Source: Lentisphaerae bacterium GWF2_57_35
Lineage (GTDB): Bacteria; Verrucomicrobiota; Kiritimatiellia; CAIQIC01; GWF2-57-35
Assembly (NCBI GenBank): GCA_001804865.1
Contig: MHBK01000030.1
Span: 1 to 54,490, forward strand
DNA: 54,490 nucleotides
Direction of reading: 5' to 3'
This document shows, one piece after another, positions 23,802-32,322 of the stretch (position 1 is the first letter of the stretch; the number at the start of each line of letters is the position of its first letter). The notes under the pieces are model-generated. The model had not been told where the DNA came from. It searched no databases and saw nothing but the letters and a program-made list of their open reading frames with translations. The translations under genes and the position numbers were made by a program.

Positions 23802-23846
23802 GCCAAGCCATGCAGGGCTGCATTCCTGTACGGCTTGGCTTTTTTT
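23802..23846 (+). terminator. Intrinsic terminator in the 5' leader of the portal gene
   Basis: Stem GCCAAGCC (23802-23809) / GGCTTGGC (23832-23839), extended inward by TGCAGG/CCTGTA, followed by seven T. The internal segment ATGCAGGGCTGCAT is itself a palindrome, giving an alternative fold. The T-run ends 4 nt before the GGAGGG of the portal gene. Transcripts from the promoter at 23711 must pass it. Confidence 0.8.
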
Positions 23847-23860
23847 ATTTGGAGGGACGC

Positions 23861-25012
23861 ATGCGGCTCACAAAACAACAGACATGGCGGGATTTCTATA
23901 ACCCGATCCGAGGCCTGACCATGGCCCGGCTCATTTCCATGGAGGACCAGGCGGAGCGGGGACAATATGCGGATCTCCAGTGGTTCTACTACTTCATGGA
24001 GAAGTCGGATGTCACCATCATGTCGGCCATCGCCCGGCGGCTTTCGTTTCTCGATTCCCTCGACTGGGAAATCCGGATTGCGGAGAATGCCGATCCGGTT
24101 CTGGGGCAGGAACAGTCCGACTTTTTGCGCTATGCCTATGACCGCATCGCCAACTTCAAACAGGCGACATACTTTCTGGCGCTCTCGCTCTTTCGCGGGT
24201 TCTCCCATGTGGAAAAGGTCTATACTGGCTACGGGGATCTGGTTTCCCGGCTGGAGCCGATCGAGCCGTGGTTCTGGATCAAGAAGGGCATGTTTGGGGA
24301 GTGGCGATTCAATGCTGACAGCCGGTCTTCGGAGCTTCAAGGTCAGTCCATTGAGCGGAATAATTTCTGTATTCTGGAATCCGGCCCTTTGCATCGGGCC
24401 ATCGGTCGGCACTTCTTTAGCAAACAATTGGCCATGGCCGATTGGGATGTGGCTCTGGAAACCAGTGCCAATCCCTCGATCTTCTTTGTCGGGCCACCGG
24501 GGTCCACGCCGGAAAAGGAACTCGAATACAAGAGCGTGGCAGAGCAACTCGCCTCCAATGGGCGCGGGTATTTGCCCAACGGCACCGAGGTAAAGACGGT
24601 GGATCCCGCTCAACGTTCTCGGATGCCGTTTCAGGATCGGATCAGCTATTGCGATCAGCAGATCGTTATGGCGGCCACCGGCGGGCTGCTCACCATGCTG
24701 ACCGAAGCCGGTAGCGGGACGCTGGCTGGCGGGGCGCACTCGGACAGTTTGCTGGCCTTGGCCAAGAGTGACGCGGCCCGGCTTTCCGAGGTGTATCAAC
24801 GGGATCTCGACAACGAATGGCTCAACACCTTCTTTCCACACCAGCCGCATGTCGCGTACTTCAGCTTCGAGATTCCGCAGAAGGAAGACGTGAATGCCCT
24901 GCTGGCGAGCGTAGGCAATCTCTCGTGGGCCGGGTATCGCGTCGACATGGCCCAGCTTGAAGAAAAGACCGGTTTGAAGCTTAACGAAATTCCCGTACCT
25001 GGAGGCAACTAA
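23861..25012 (+). CDS. Phage portal protein, DUF935 (Mu gp29-like)
   Basis: 383 residues from ATG 23861 (GGAGGG at 23851-23856); a longer frame would run through the terminator. The sequence fits DUF935 portals: TWRDFYNPIRGLTMARL near the start, then FYYFMEKSDVTIMSAIARR, FRGFSHVEKVY and the late AGSGTLAGGAHSDSLL block. Twelve portal subunits form the DNA entry vertex and bind terminase. The gene is intact. It overlaps the next ATG by one base (TAATG), so head genes are co-translated. Confidence 0.9.
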   Translation: MRLTKQQTWRDFYNPIRGLTMARLISMEDQAERGQYADLQWFYYFMEKSDVTIMSAIARRLSFLDSLDWEIRIAENADPVLGQEQSDFLRYAYDRIANFKQATYFLALSLFRGFSHVEKVYTGYGDLVSRLEPIEPWFWIKKGMFGEWRFNADSRSSELQGQSIERNNFCILESGPLHRAIGRHFFSKQLAMADWDVALETSANPSIFFVGPPGSTPEKELEYKSVAEQLASNGRGYLPNGTEVKTVDPAQRSRMPFQDRISYCDQQIVMAATGGLLTMLTEAGSGTLAGGAHSDSLLALAKSDAARLSEVYQRDLDNEWLNTFFPHQPHVAYFSFEIPQKEDVNALLASVGNLSWAGYRVDMAQLEEKTGLKLNEIPVPGGN

Positions 25013-25943
25013 TGAAAATTCTGTGTAATCGCATCGCGTTCACTCGGGCCATTGCCAATGTAGCGGCTCCCACCATGGGTGGTCCCATGCAGGAGGATCA
25101 ACGCAAGGCCATGTTTGCCAAGATGAGCCGCGGAGGCGGCGGGGGGTCTCGTGGCGGAGGCGGTCGCAGCTCCGGCGGTAACGACCGGAAAGTGGGCGGC
25201 GGCATGGTGGTGGCCAAAGCGCCTATTGAGAGCGTTCCGGGGCATGGTTCTGGTTCCATTCAGGTTCCATCCGTTCCGGTTTTTCGCAAGCCCAACCCTG
25301 ATCCGAATTGGGGACCCAAGGATGGCCGAGGAAACACGATCAAACCGCCGGAAGGCAGCCACTGGGAAACGCGCGATGGAAAGAATTTCTATCCGGTTCC
25401 CGATGACCCCCGGTTAATCATGCATCCGATGTCGGAAAGTCCAGGCGCTGGATCGCCGGCGGACTCCAATCTTCCGCCGCCGACCACGGTTAATCCGGCG
25501 GGACAAGTCTCGTTGCCTATGAGCGGAGCGCTCACGCCGGAGATCCTCAGAGCGGCTGGGGGCTTATCTTTTCAGCAGAACCTGGATGTTCGCCCGAATC
25601 CGTCCTCTTTGCCGGAGGTTAAGGATGGCCCGGTGAGCTTTCCGGAAATGTCCCGCTTTGCCAACGATGCTCTCAACGCGGTCAATGGGAATTGGGAATA
25701 CCCGGATAATGCGAAGAAATACTTCGGCCAACTCTTGCAGCACTACGGCAATCCCACGGATGCCCAAGTTCAGCGGGCGCTGCAGCTGACTGATGACGCG
25801 TTTGATATTGGTCGAGGGCGGGCATTCGTACGTTCAGCATTAACCCAACGCGTAATGTGGATATTCCGGCACTCGTGAAGCAATTCCGTTTCGGGACGCT
25901 TCCTGCGCCCAAGAAATTTAGTGACTTCGGTTCGAATGGCTAA
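25012..25943 (+). pseudogene. Phage head-region protein, Gly-rich, 3' frameshift
   Basis: The unbroken frame gives 288 residues (25012-25878). In the neighbouring frame from about 25820 the sequence continues sensibly (RTFSINPTRNVDIPALVKQF...KKFSDFGSNG) to TAA 25941-25943, next to the following Shine-Dalgarno. The original protein was therefore ~310 residues and lost frame near GAGGGCGGGCA. Residues 27-52 hold EDQRKAMFAKM followed by a Gly/Ser/Arg stretch, a motif shared with the two genes after it. The middle is Pro-rich and disordered. Family not recognised; position between portal and protease suggests a minor head component. Confidence 0.6.
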
Positions 25944-25952
25944 GGAGATTCC

Positions 25953-27752
25953 ATGCATGTATTATTGACCAACAGCTTTGAACTGCCTCCCGACAACTGG
26001 TACCAGATTTCCAGCTTGGGGGAGTTCAAGCACAACCCGACCGGGTTCTTGCAGATCATTGATGAGGACAGTTGCCGGGCGATGGTGGAGCGATTCAATG
26101 CGGAATCCGCCCAGCCCAATTTTCCCGGCATCCTGATCGACTTCGATCACTTCTCCCTAGATCACGACAAGCCCAGCGAGGCCGCCGGGTGGATCGCGGC
26201 CCTGCAGCAACGGCCGGATGGGTTGTGGGCTCAGATCCGCTGGACGGACAAGGGTGAGGAAGCGGTCCGGGGCGGGCGGTATCGGTTCATCTCGCCGGTC
26301 TTCCGGCAGGATGAGTGCCTGAATCTGGGTAACAACCGCATCAAGCCCCAGCACCTGGTCAATGCGGCGGTGACCAACGATCCGAACATTTCCGGCATGG
26401 TGCCGCTCTCAAATAAGAAGGCCGATCCTCCGGTGCAGGTACAGGTGCCGAGGGTGGTCGCCATGAAGCCGGTGGACCGATTCCTGTTTAACCGGGCCTT
26501 GGCCCTCATCGCCAATGGAGGGCGGTCGGTTTCGCAGATGGATGACGATCAGCGCAAAGCCGCCTTTGCCCACATGCGGGGTGGCGGTGGAGGCGGTGAC
26601 GGCGGTTATCGCAACGGTGATGCGGGTGAAGTGCCGGGCGAATGGTCCGGGCCGGATTACAGCAGCTCGCGCAACACCGCGGCGCGCATCGAGGCGTTGC
26701 AGAAAGAGCGCAAGGAAATCGAGTCGAAAGCCCCCGGTGAACCGCCGGTGCGAACGTTCGATAAGATCAATACCCGAGAGCTGGAGAGGCAATTGCTCAA
26801 GGAGGGGGCGAGCTTTGCCGACATCAACAAGCGGGTCGCCGCCGCCGAGGAGCACAACAAGGCCGTGCAGCAGGACCTGCACAAGATCAAGGCTTCGATC
26901 AAGGCCAAGTACAAGGACCCCAACAAGCAGAAGGCCGCGCTCGATGCGTATCTCGACAAGATCGCCGAGCAGAACAGCCGGGCGTATTCGGATTACGCGC
27001 AGAAGAAAGCCGCCCATGACGATAGACTCTCCGAGGTCGATCGGCAGATTGAAGAAGAGCGCATCCGAGAGAGCGAAGCCAAGGCACAAGAAGAGCAACG
27101 GCACTACAACGATGACGTGAAGGCCCAGGAACAGAAGCGGCAACAGGCCATTCGCGACCAGGTCGCCGTCGACAAGGCCCGGATGGCTCAGCAGAAGAAA
27201 CTCGAAGCTCAGCAGCAAAAGGAGGCATCGCCGGAGTACCAGCTCCAAAAGGAAAAGGCGTATGTGCAAAGCTTGAAGTCGCTTTGGCAGAATGCCGCCA
27301 ACGGCGACGAGCAAAGTGTGCTGCGAGATCTTCGCAAGCTGGGGGTCGATCCGGCCCAGGTGGATATGCCGGCTTTTATCAAGGAGGCGTCGTCCGTGGG
27401 CGTGGTGGGACGCGACGCCAGTTATCAGCAACGCCAGCGAGCGCGGCAGGACAAGGCCAATGCTTACAACCGGCCCATTCCGACCGTCGATGGCGAGTCT
27501 CTGCAGGTCGTGCCCCGGAGCACGCTTTACGCAGCTACCAAACCTTCGACATCGAAGAACGAAATCACCGAAGCGACTCCGGTCCAGGCCAAGGAAGTAG
27601 AATCGTTTCAACGGTACCAAAAGGAATACGACGAGATAAAAGCCTCGAATCAACGGGGGGCGATGGCCGACTGGCAGGCCAAGAAAGAAATCCAAACCGC
27701 GTGGGATCGGCATCAACGGAGGATCGGAAATGAAATCCGTCCTGAAAAATAG
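25953..27752 (+). CDS. Mu I-like prohead protease fused to coiled-coil (scaffold-like) region
   Basis: 599 residues with AAGGAG upstream. Residues 1-175 match the Mu-like prophage I protein: ILIDFDHFSLD (Asp63/65, His66), then AAGWIAALQQRPDGLWAQI, YRFISPVF and VNAAVTNDPNISGMVPL. At 195-208 comes the shared motif DDDQRKAAFAHM with a Gly tract. Residues ~240-430 are long charged coiled coil (KKERKEIESK..., EEQRHYNDDVKAQEQKRQQ), as in scaffolds. In Mu the I gene also encodes the scaffold as its C-terminal product, which this fits. The C-terminal ~130 residues are not recognised. The next frame starts 23 bp inside this gene. Confidence 0.82.
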   Translation: MHVLLTNSFELPPDNWYQISSLGEFKHNPTGFLQIIDEDSCRAMVERFNAESAQPNFPGILIDFDHFSLDHDKPSEAAGWIAALQQRPDGLWAQIRWTDKGEEAVRGGRYRFISPVFRQDECLNLGNNRIKPQHLVNAAVTNDPNISGMVPLSNKKADPPVQVQVPRVVAMKPVDRFLFNRALALIANGGRSVSQMDDDQRKAAFAHMRGGGGGGDGGYRNGDAGEVPGEWSGPDYSSSRNTAARIEALQKERKEIESKAPGEPPVRTFDKINTRELERQLLKEGASFADINKRVAAAEEHNKAVQQDLHKIKASIKAKYKDPNKQKAALDAYLDKIAEQNSRAYSDYAQKKAAHDDRLSEVDRQIEEERIRESEAKAQEEQRHYNDDVKAQEQKRQQAIRDQVAVDKARMAQQKKLEAQQQKEASPEYQLQKEKAYVQSLKSLWQNAANGDEQSVLRDLRKLGVDPAQVDMPAFIKEASSVGVVGRDASYQQRQRARQDKANAYNRPIPTVDGESLQVVPRSTLYAATKPSTSKNEITEATPVQAKEVESFQRYQKEYDEIKASNQRGAMADWQAKKEIQTAWDRHQRRIGNEIRPEK

Positions 27753-29384
27753 AATGCCCTTGTCGCAGATGGACGATGACCAGCGCAAGGCGGCGTTTGC
27801 CCATATGCGGGGCGGTGGCGGCTGGGGCGGGGGACGATCCTCGGATAGCTCCGACAGCTCAAGCACGTCCTACGACCAGCGCGTGACCATGCACAATGTA
27901 GATGTCGGCCCCACTCCGGCTGATCGGGAAGCGGAACGGGTGGAACGATCCAGCCGGCTTAGTCAGCAAATCGAGCGTGAGAATGAAGAGACAAAAGCCT
28001 TGCTCAAAGAGATGGGCGTGTGGGGGGGCTGTGCCCGGCGTGGGCTCCATGGGCGCCAAGGGTGTCGGCGCGGTGTCAGAACAAGCTCCTGAAGCCCTTG
28101 CTGACCGCTCTGGCAAGCGGGGGCACGGCCTACGGCATCGGCAAGTATCGGGACTTGAATCCTACCCTCGATCCGAAGCTGGATCATTATCTGGCTATAG
28201 GCGAAGACGTTTCCAAGACCATCGCGGCCTTGTCCGGCTTGGTGGCGGCGAAGCGGGGCATATCGAAGATTCCGGGCATGGACAAGGTCGGACAATTCTT
28301 CGGGGTTGTCGGGGACCAGATGAAGGCCTTGCAAGAGGCGGCGTTTAATAAGCTGCCCGGCGCCGTGCGTGATCCGTTGAGCCTGCTGGCCAAAGCCTAC
28401 AATGCCGTAGCCGGATTCACTGGATCGGAAATCAAAGCCATTCCGGAGGCGCTGAAGGCCCCTGCCAGACTGCGACACGCAAAAGATTTGGCGGAGCGAA
28501 GCGCCCAGTATTCTGCCCGTGAAGCCCAAGCCTTGGGGGAGGTCGATTCGTTCAAAATCATCGCTGGCGCCTCAGCGGATAATCCAGCTAAGGCGGCGAA
28601 GTATTTGGCAGAGGTTGCCCTCCGACAAGCCGAGGCTAAAACTCTTGGTGAAAAGGCGGCGAAGGTTGCCGCCAAAGCGGACCAGACGAAATCCAAAGCC
28701 CTGATGGATTTGGCAAAAGCCTCCTACGTAGTCGGGGGCATTGCTGCTGTTGAGGGGGCCGAGCAAGGGATCAAAGAAAACTACCGACAGGCTATGGAGA
28801 AGAGCTTTGCGGAAGGAAAGCCATACATTCTTAAACCCGATGCCGACCTGACCTCGACGCCATTGAAGAAGGCGGCAATGTTCACCGTCGGCACGCTGGG
28901 CAATCCGGTCGAGAAGCAAACTCGCGATTATGTCGGCGGCAAGTGGACCAAGGACCTGGCCGAGCGGGCCTATCAGGAGTACCAGTACGACAAGATCGAA
29001 GCCGCGCGCAAGGCCGGTACTATTTCGTCCGCGACGGCGGACCAGATGCAGATTGAGCGAGCCAAGGAGAAGCCTTTCAACATGAGCGGCAAGGCTGTCT
29101 ACAGCTTCACGCCGGCTGTGGCCGGGTTCACCAAGTTTGCGGCAACTCAAGTAGCGAAGGCCGTAAAATACCAGGATTCGTCCGAGGTGAAGAAGCTCTA
29201 CAACCCGCAGCATCTCGCCGGGGTAGGGCTCATGGCTTACGGCAACACAGTCGGCTCGAAACTGCCGTCCTCCATTCCCGTGGCATGGAATGCCGCTTTG
29301 GCGGCCCAAGGTGTCATCCAGGCGGAAAAGAAGGGGCCGAAGAATAGCCGTGGCAAGGTGTACCGGCCACTGGCGATTAAGTAA
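27730..29384 (+). pseudogene. Phage head-region protein with DDDQRKAAFAHM motif, two frameshifts
   Basis: It starts at ATG 27730 within the protease gene: MPLSQMDDDQRKAAFAHM, a Gly tract and a coiled segment (AERVERSSRLSQQIEREN). After KALLKEMGV the sensible frame changes at the G7 run (28021-28027) to GAVPGVGSMGAKGVGAVSE. It changes again near 28078-28090 to NKLLKPLLTALASGG, which stays open to TAA 29384. Joined, this is a ~550-residue Ala/Lys-rich helical protein. The G7 tract could be an assembly error, a decay mutation or a contingency locus. Function unknown; an internal head or ejection protein is possible by position and composition. Confidence 0.6.
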
Positions 29385-29440
29385 CGGCCCAGGGACTTTG
29401 GGCAAGTCCGAAAGGGGTGCAGCCTGACACCCACAACAGC

Positions 29441-29514
29441 GGACGGCGACGGAGCGCCGTCCCTACCTTTCTTTGCTGTGGGTAGGGCGCTCACTCCGCT
29501 GAGCGCCGTGTTTT
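29441..29514 (+). terminator. REP element and intrinsic terminator after the head-region gene
   Basis: GGACGGCG/CGCCGTCC (29441-29462), a REP-like palindrome common in PVC genomes, is followed by the second copy of the dispersed terminator GGCGCTCA/TGAGCGCC (29486-29507) with GTGTTTTC. The 29461-29508 stretch matches 9664-9712. These fill most of the gap 29385-29578. Confidence 0.7.
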
Positions 29515-29578
29515 CTCCATAGCCCTGCGGCAGTGTCGAGATGTCCCCGGCCCCCGGTAGGCGACGCCGGATCGTTGG

Positions 29579-29606
29579 TTGACATTATACGCCATTGGCG
29601 TACTAT
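29579..29606 (+). promoter_or_regulatory. Promoter and 15-bp operator of the HigBA pair
   Basis: -35 TTGACA (29579-29584), 16-bp spacer, -10 TACTAT (29601-29606). A perfect palindrome TACGCCATTGGCGTA occupies 29588-29602, between and overlapping the promoter elements, 10 bp before the toxin ATG. This is the expected place for repression by the HTH antitoxin. Confidence 0.8.
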
Positions 29607-29612
29607 CATGGT

Positions 29613-29924
29613 ATGATCTTTATTGAGACCCCTGTATTCACGAAGCGCATAAAAGAGATTTTGTCGGATGATGAATATCATGCGCTTCAGGTCTTTTTAG
29701 CCGCCACTCCGGATGCGGGCGATGTGATTCCGGGCAGCCGCGGATTGCGAAAATTGAGGTGGCAGGCCAGCGGACGAGGCAAACGCGGAGGGATGAGGCT
29801 GATCTACTATTGGTATGTGCCCGATGAATTGTTCATGCTCTATCCCTTCGAGAAAGCTGAAACAGAGGATTTAACTCGGGACCAAATTAAGAAACTGAGC
29901 GCGATGGTGGAGGAATGGTTATGA
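29613..29924 (+). CDS. RelE/HigB-type toxin
   Basis: 103 residues from ATG 29613. The fold pattern is RelE/HigB2-like: FIETPVFTKRIKEILSDDEY, GDVIPGSRGLRKLRW, then GKRGGMRLIYYWYV and LFMLYPFEKAETEDLT. Family members cleave mRNA at the ribosome; Arg, Tyr and Lys residues in KRGGMRLIYYW are likely catalytic. Toxin-first order and an HTH antitoxin behind are typical of HigBA. The pair sits inside the phage head operon as an independent unit with its own promoter. Confidence 0.88.
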   Translation: MIFIETPVFTKRIKEILSDDEYHALQVFLAATPDAGDVIPGSRGLRKLRWQASGRGKRGGMRLIYYWYVPDELFMLYPFEKAETEDLTRDQIKKLSAMVEEWL

Positions 29925-30211
29925 AAGAATCGGCATTCAACGAATTGGTTGAAAGTATTAAACAGGCCGGCGAAATACGGCGCGGTCAGAAAAAGCCCAG
30001 CCGTGTTTTTCGGCTGAATCCGCCGAACGTGAAGACCATCCGGAAAAAACTGCATGTGACGCAAAGCGAGTTTGCGCGCTTGATCGGCGTAAGCGTCGAT
30101 ACATTGCAGAATTGGGAACAGGGACGACGGGAGCCGGAAGGTCCGGCTCGGGCGCTGCTCACGGTAGCGGCAAAGAACCCGAAGGCGGTTTTAGAAGCGT
30201 TACACGCATGA
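29921..30211 (+). CDS. HigA/NadS-type HTH antitoxin
   Basis: 96 residues from ATG 29921 (GGAGG at 29909-29913), in ATGA overlap with the toxin stop. The N-terminal helical part probably wraps the toxin. Residues ~40-80 form an XRE helix-turn-helix (IRKKLHVTQSEFARLIGVS, then TLQNWEQGRREP), the arrangement of HigA2/NadS antitoxins. It likely binds the palindrome at 29588-29602. Confidence 0.88.
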   Translation: MKESAFNELVESIKQAGEIRRGQKKPSRVFRLNPPNVKTIRKKLHVTQSEFARLIGVSVDTLQNWEQGRREPEGPARALLTVAAKNPKAVLEALHA

Positions 30212-30217
30212 TATTCC

Positions 30218-30317
30218 TTGACAAACGGCTTGCTATTTGATAATCAGAAGATCGTCGTAACAACTGAATAAATAAGAGGCAACGGCGCGGCCTAATTACC
30301 CGCGACGTACTTCAGAG
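30218..30317 (+). promoter_or_regulatory. Promoter and leader of the capsid operon
   Basis: -35 TTGACA (30218-30223), 17-bp spacer, TAATCA at 30241-30246 (GATAAT at 30239 is an alternative). The leader contains a small hairpin CGCGG/CCGCG (around 30284-30304) and then a terminator. It is built like the portal leader at 23711, with the same TTGACAAA start. Confidence 0.55.
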
Positions 30318-30365
30318 AAGGCGGCAATCGTGGTGCCACGACACCAGATTGCCGCCTTTTCTTTT
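30318..30365 (+). terminator. Intrinsic terminator in the 5' leader of the capsid operon
   Basis: 12-bp perfect arms AAGGCGGCAATC (30318-30329) and GATTGCCGCCTT (30347-30358), with further pairing TGGTG/CACCA in the loop, then TTTTCTTTT. It ends 5 nt before AGGAG (30370) of the next gene. Position relative to gene and promoter is the same as at 23802. Confidence 0.85.
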
Positions 30366-30382
30366 GCCCAGGAGAACAACAC

Positions 30383-30925
30383 ATGGCAGAACAACCCGCA
30401 GCAGCTCCGGCCCCCGAGAAGGTGGACATTGGCCAAGTAAAGTCGATGCTCAACCTGCCCGAGACGGCCCAGGACATCGAAGTCATTACCAAGCTGATCG
30501 AACTCATCGCCGGCCTTCAGCAAAAATACGACGCACTCCTTTCGGATGCCGTCGAACTCGAAGACACCGTCGCCAACCGCGATCTACAGGACTTCGAGGA
30601 CATGATCACCCCCGAGAGCCAGGTTTTCTGGAAGGAACAGCTTCTGAGAAACCGGGATGGGGCCATCAACATTCTGGTTGAGTTGCGCAATGCCAAGGCG
30701 GTCACGCCGGCGGCTCCGGTCAAAGAGCCCGAGCCGGAAAAGCGTCCCTTGTTCCGAAACCGCCTGATCAAGCCCGTCCGGACGATGTCGGAGCTTGCCG
30801 AGGAAGCCCCGGCGCTCAGCACCCAGCGGGCCGTGAAGATTCGCAATCGGGCGCAGGAGATTCGCACGCAGGAAAAGATTCCGTATGCCCTGGCCTTCAC
30901 CCGGGCGGAAAAGGAGATCGAATAA
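30383..30925 (+). CDS. Phage head-region protein, scaffold-like
   Basis: 180 residues with AGGAG upstream. The N-terminus is Ala/Pro-rich, a helical core follows (DIEVITKLIELIAGLQQKYDALL), then a linker (AAPVKEPEPEKRP). The C-terminal helix VKIRNRAQEIRTQEKIPYALAF is a pattern seen at the end of several phage head proteins. It ends in TAATG overlap with the next gene. Function is inferred from position before cement and capsid genes. Confidence 0.5.
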   Translation: MAEQPAAAPAPEKVDIGQVKSMLNLPETAQDIEVITKLIELIAGLQQKYDALLSDAVELEDTVANRDLQDFEDMITPESQVFWKEQLLRNRDGAINILVELRNAKAVTPAAPVKEPEPEKRPLFRNRLIKPVRTMSELAEEAPALSTQRAVKIRNRAQEIRTQEKIPYALAFTRAEKEIE

Positions 30926-31344
30926 TGAGTCAGACCAATGTTTTGCAGGGGGATTTTCCCGTAGTGGCCGGTGAAGACCTGACCGGCAAAGAAGATTTGC
31001 TGGTCAAGCTGGTCAATGACGCCGGTACGCTCAAGGCGCGGTTGCCTGCGGCTAATGGCGATTATGCCTTCTTCGTTCTGATTGAAGGCAACGCGGCGGA
31101 CAAGAATGCCGCGGTGCGTCCACTGGAGCCGAAACGAAACCTTCGTTTGCGCCTCAAGGGCGCCTGTAACCCCGGCGATGTCCTGGTCCTGGCCGACGTG
31201 GCCACGGCGGCCGACAAGGGGAAGGTCCGGGTTTTGCCCGCAACGGCCGGGACCTATCGAGGATTGGCCATCGCCGAAGAAGTGGCCGTCGACGGCCAGT
31301 TGGTCCGGTGCCGCCCGGCCATGATCGGAAGCATCACCGTTTAG
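30925..31344 (+). CDS. DUF2190-like capsid cement (decoration) protein
   Basis: 139 residues, all-beta: LQGDFPVVAGEDLTGKEDLL, then LRLKGACNPGDVLVLADV and GKVRVLPATAGTYRGLAI and VDGQLVRCRP. It looks like the DUF2190/lambda gpD-like decoration proteins found directly before major capsid genes in many phages. Begins one base inside the previous stop; an AAGGAG for the capsid gene follows. Confidence 0.7.
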   Translation: MSQTNVLQGDFPVVAGEDLTGKEDLLVKLVNDAGTLKARLPAANGDYAFFVLIEGNAADKNAAVRPLEPKRNLRLRLKGACNPGDVLVLADVATAADKGKVRVLPATAGTYRGLAIAEEVAVDGQLVRCRPAMIGSITV

Positions 31345-31362
31345 TAATCCAAGGAGAACAAA

Positions 31363-32304
31363 ATGAGTCGTCTTTCATCCATCAGTAATGATGCCGTCCT
31401 GAAAGAGTTCGCGCAGGGCGTTGCCCAGGATGCCGTCATGCCGGTGGCCGACTTCCTGGCCCCGACCGTGGCGGTCTCGAAGTCCGTTGGCCGGTACAAG
31501 AAGTACACCGAGAAGAATCGCTTCCACATCCCCGACACGTTGCGCACCCTGGGCGGGCGCGCCACGGAACTGAAGTTCGAAGTCGCGGATGAGACCTACA
31601 ACTGCGAGCCGCACGCCCTGGATTATCCGGTGGATAATCTGGAGCAGCTCGAGGCCGATGACGTCATGAACATGCTTCGCTAAGGCGCGGTGGCCATCGC
31701 GCAGGTCGCGGCGCTCTCCCACGAGAAGCGCGTCATCGACGCAGCCCTGGGGGCGGTCGGCGCGGGCACGAACAAGGTGTGGAATGCCGTTTCCGATCCC
31801 GTCGCCGATGTCGATGCCGAGATCTTGAACGTGATCAAGGCTTGTGCCTTTGGTTCGGTGATGGGCGTGGGCGTTCTGTTCGGGGCCTCGGCCTGGAATA
31901 TCTTCAAGAACGCGGCATCCGTTCGCGGGCGCTTTGTAGTCGGCGCGGGCGGCAAGTCCGGCGTGGGCCTCGCAGTCCCCACCGAGCAATCCGCCAACCA
32001 GTTGTTCATCGGCTCCCCGGAGGTCCGGACCTCGTACATGGTCTACGACGCCCAGCCCGAAGGCAAGGCGGCTGCCTACAGCTTCCTGCTGGATGCCTCC
32101 GTGCTGATCTTTACACGCATGGCTCAGCCGTCGCGCCTGGATCCGAGCTTCATGAAGACGTTCCGTCTCATGAACAACTACATGGTGCCGAGTTCCTATA
32201 TGAGGGACGACGGCCGGGTGGAAGTGGCCAAGTTCGATTGGTCGGAGGATGTGAAGGTGACCAACAGCGCCGCCGCGGTTCGGTTGAACATTTCCGCGAC
32301 GTAA
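31363..32304 (+). pseudogene. Major capsid protein interrupted by in-frame TAA
   Basis: AAGGAG and ATG 31363 start a 313-codon frame that would read through to 32304 but for a single TAA at 31681-31683 (LEADDVMNMLR-stop-GAVAIAQVAALSHEKRVID). Content is that of an HK97-type capsid: an N-terminal arm (AVMPVADFLAPTVAVSK), a spine helix region around the stop, and a C-terminal beta domain ending VKVTNSAAAVRLNISAT. A single G-to-T change in a Glu codon would explain the stop. Alternatives are programmed readthrough or a suppressor. As read, no full capsid protein is made. Confidence 0.75.
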
Positions 32305-32322
32305 GGAGATAGGAGGACCGCC

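Noticed and set aside
26409..27866. 485-aa minus-strand frame across the protease gene
   Set aside because: Shadow of the well-supported plus-strand protease/coiled-coil gene; Leu-rich by complementarity to Gln/Lys codons.
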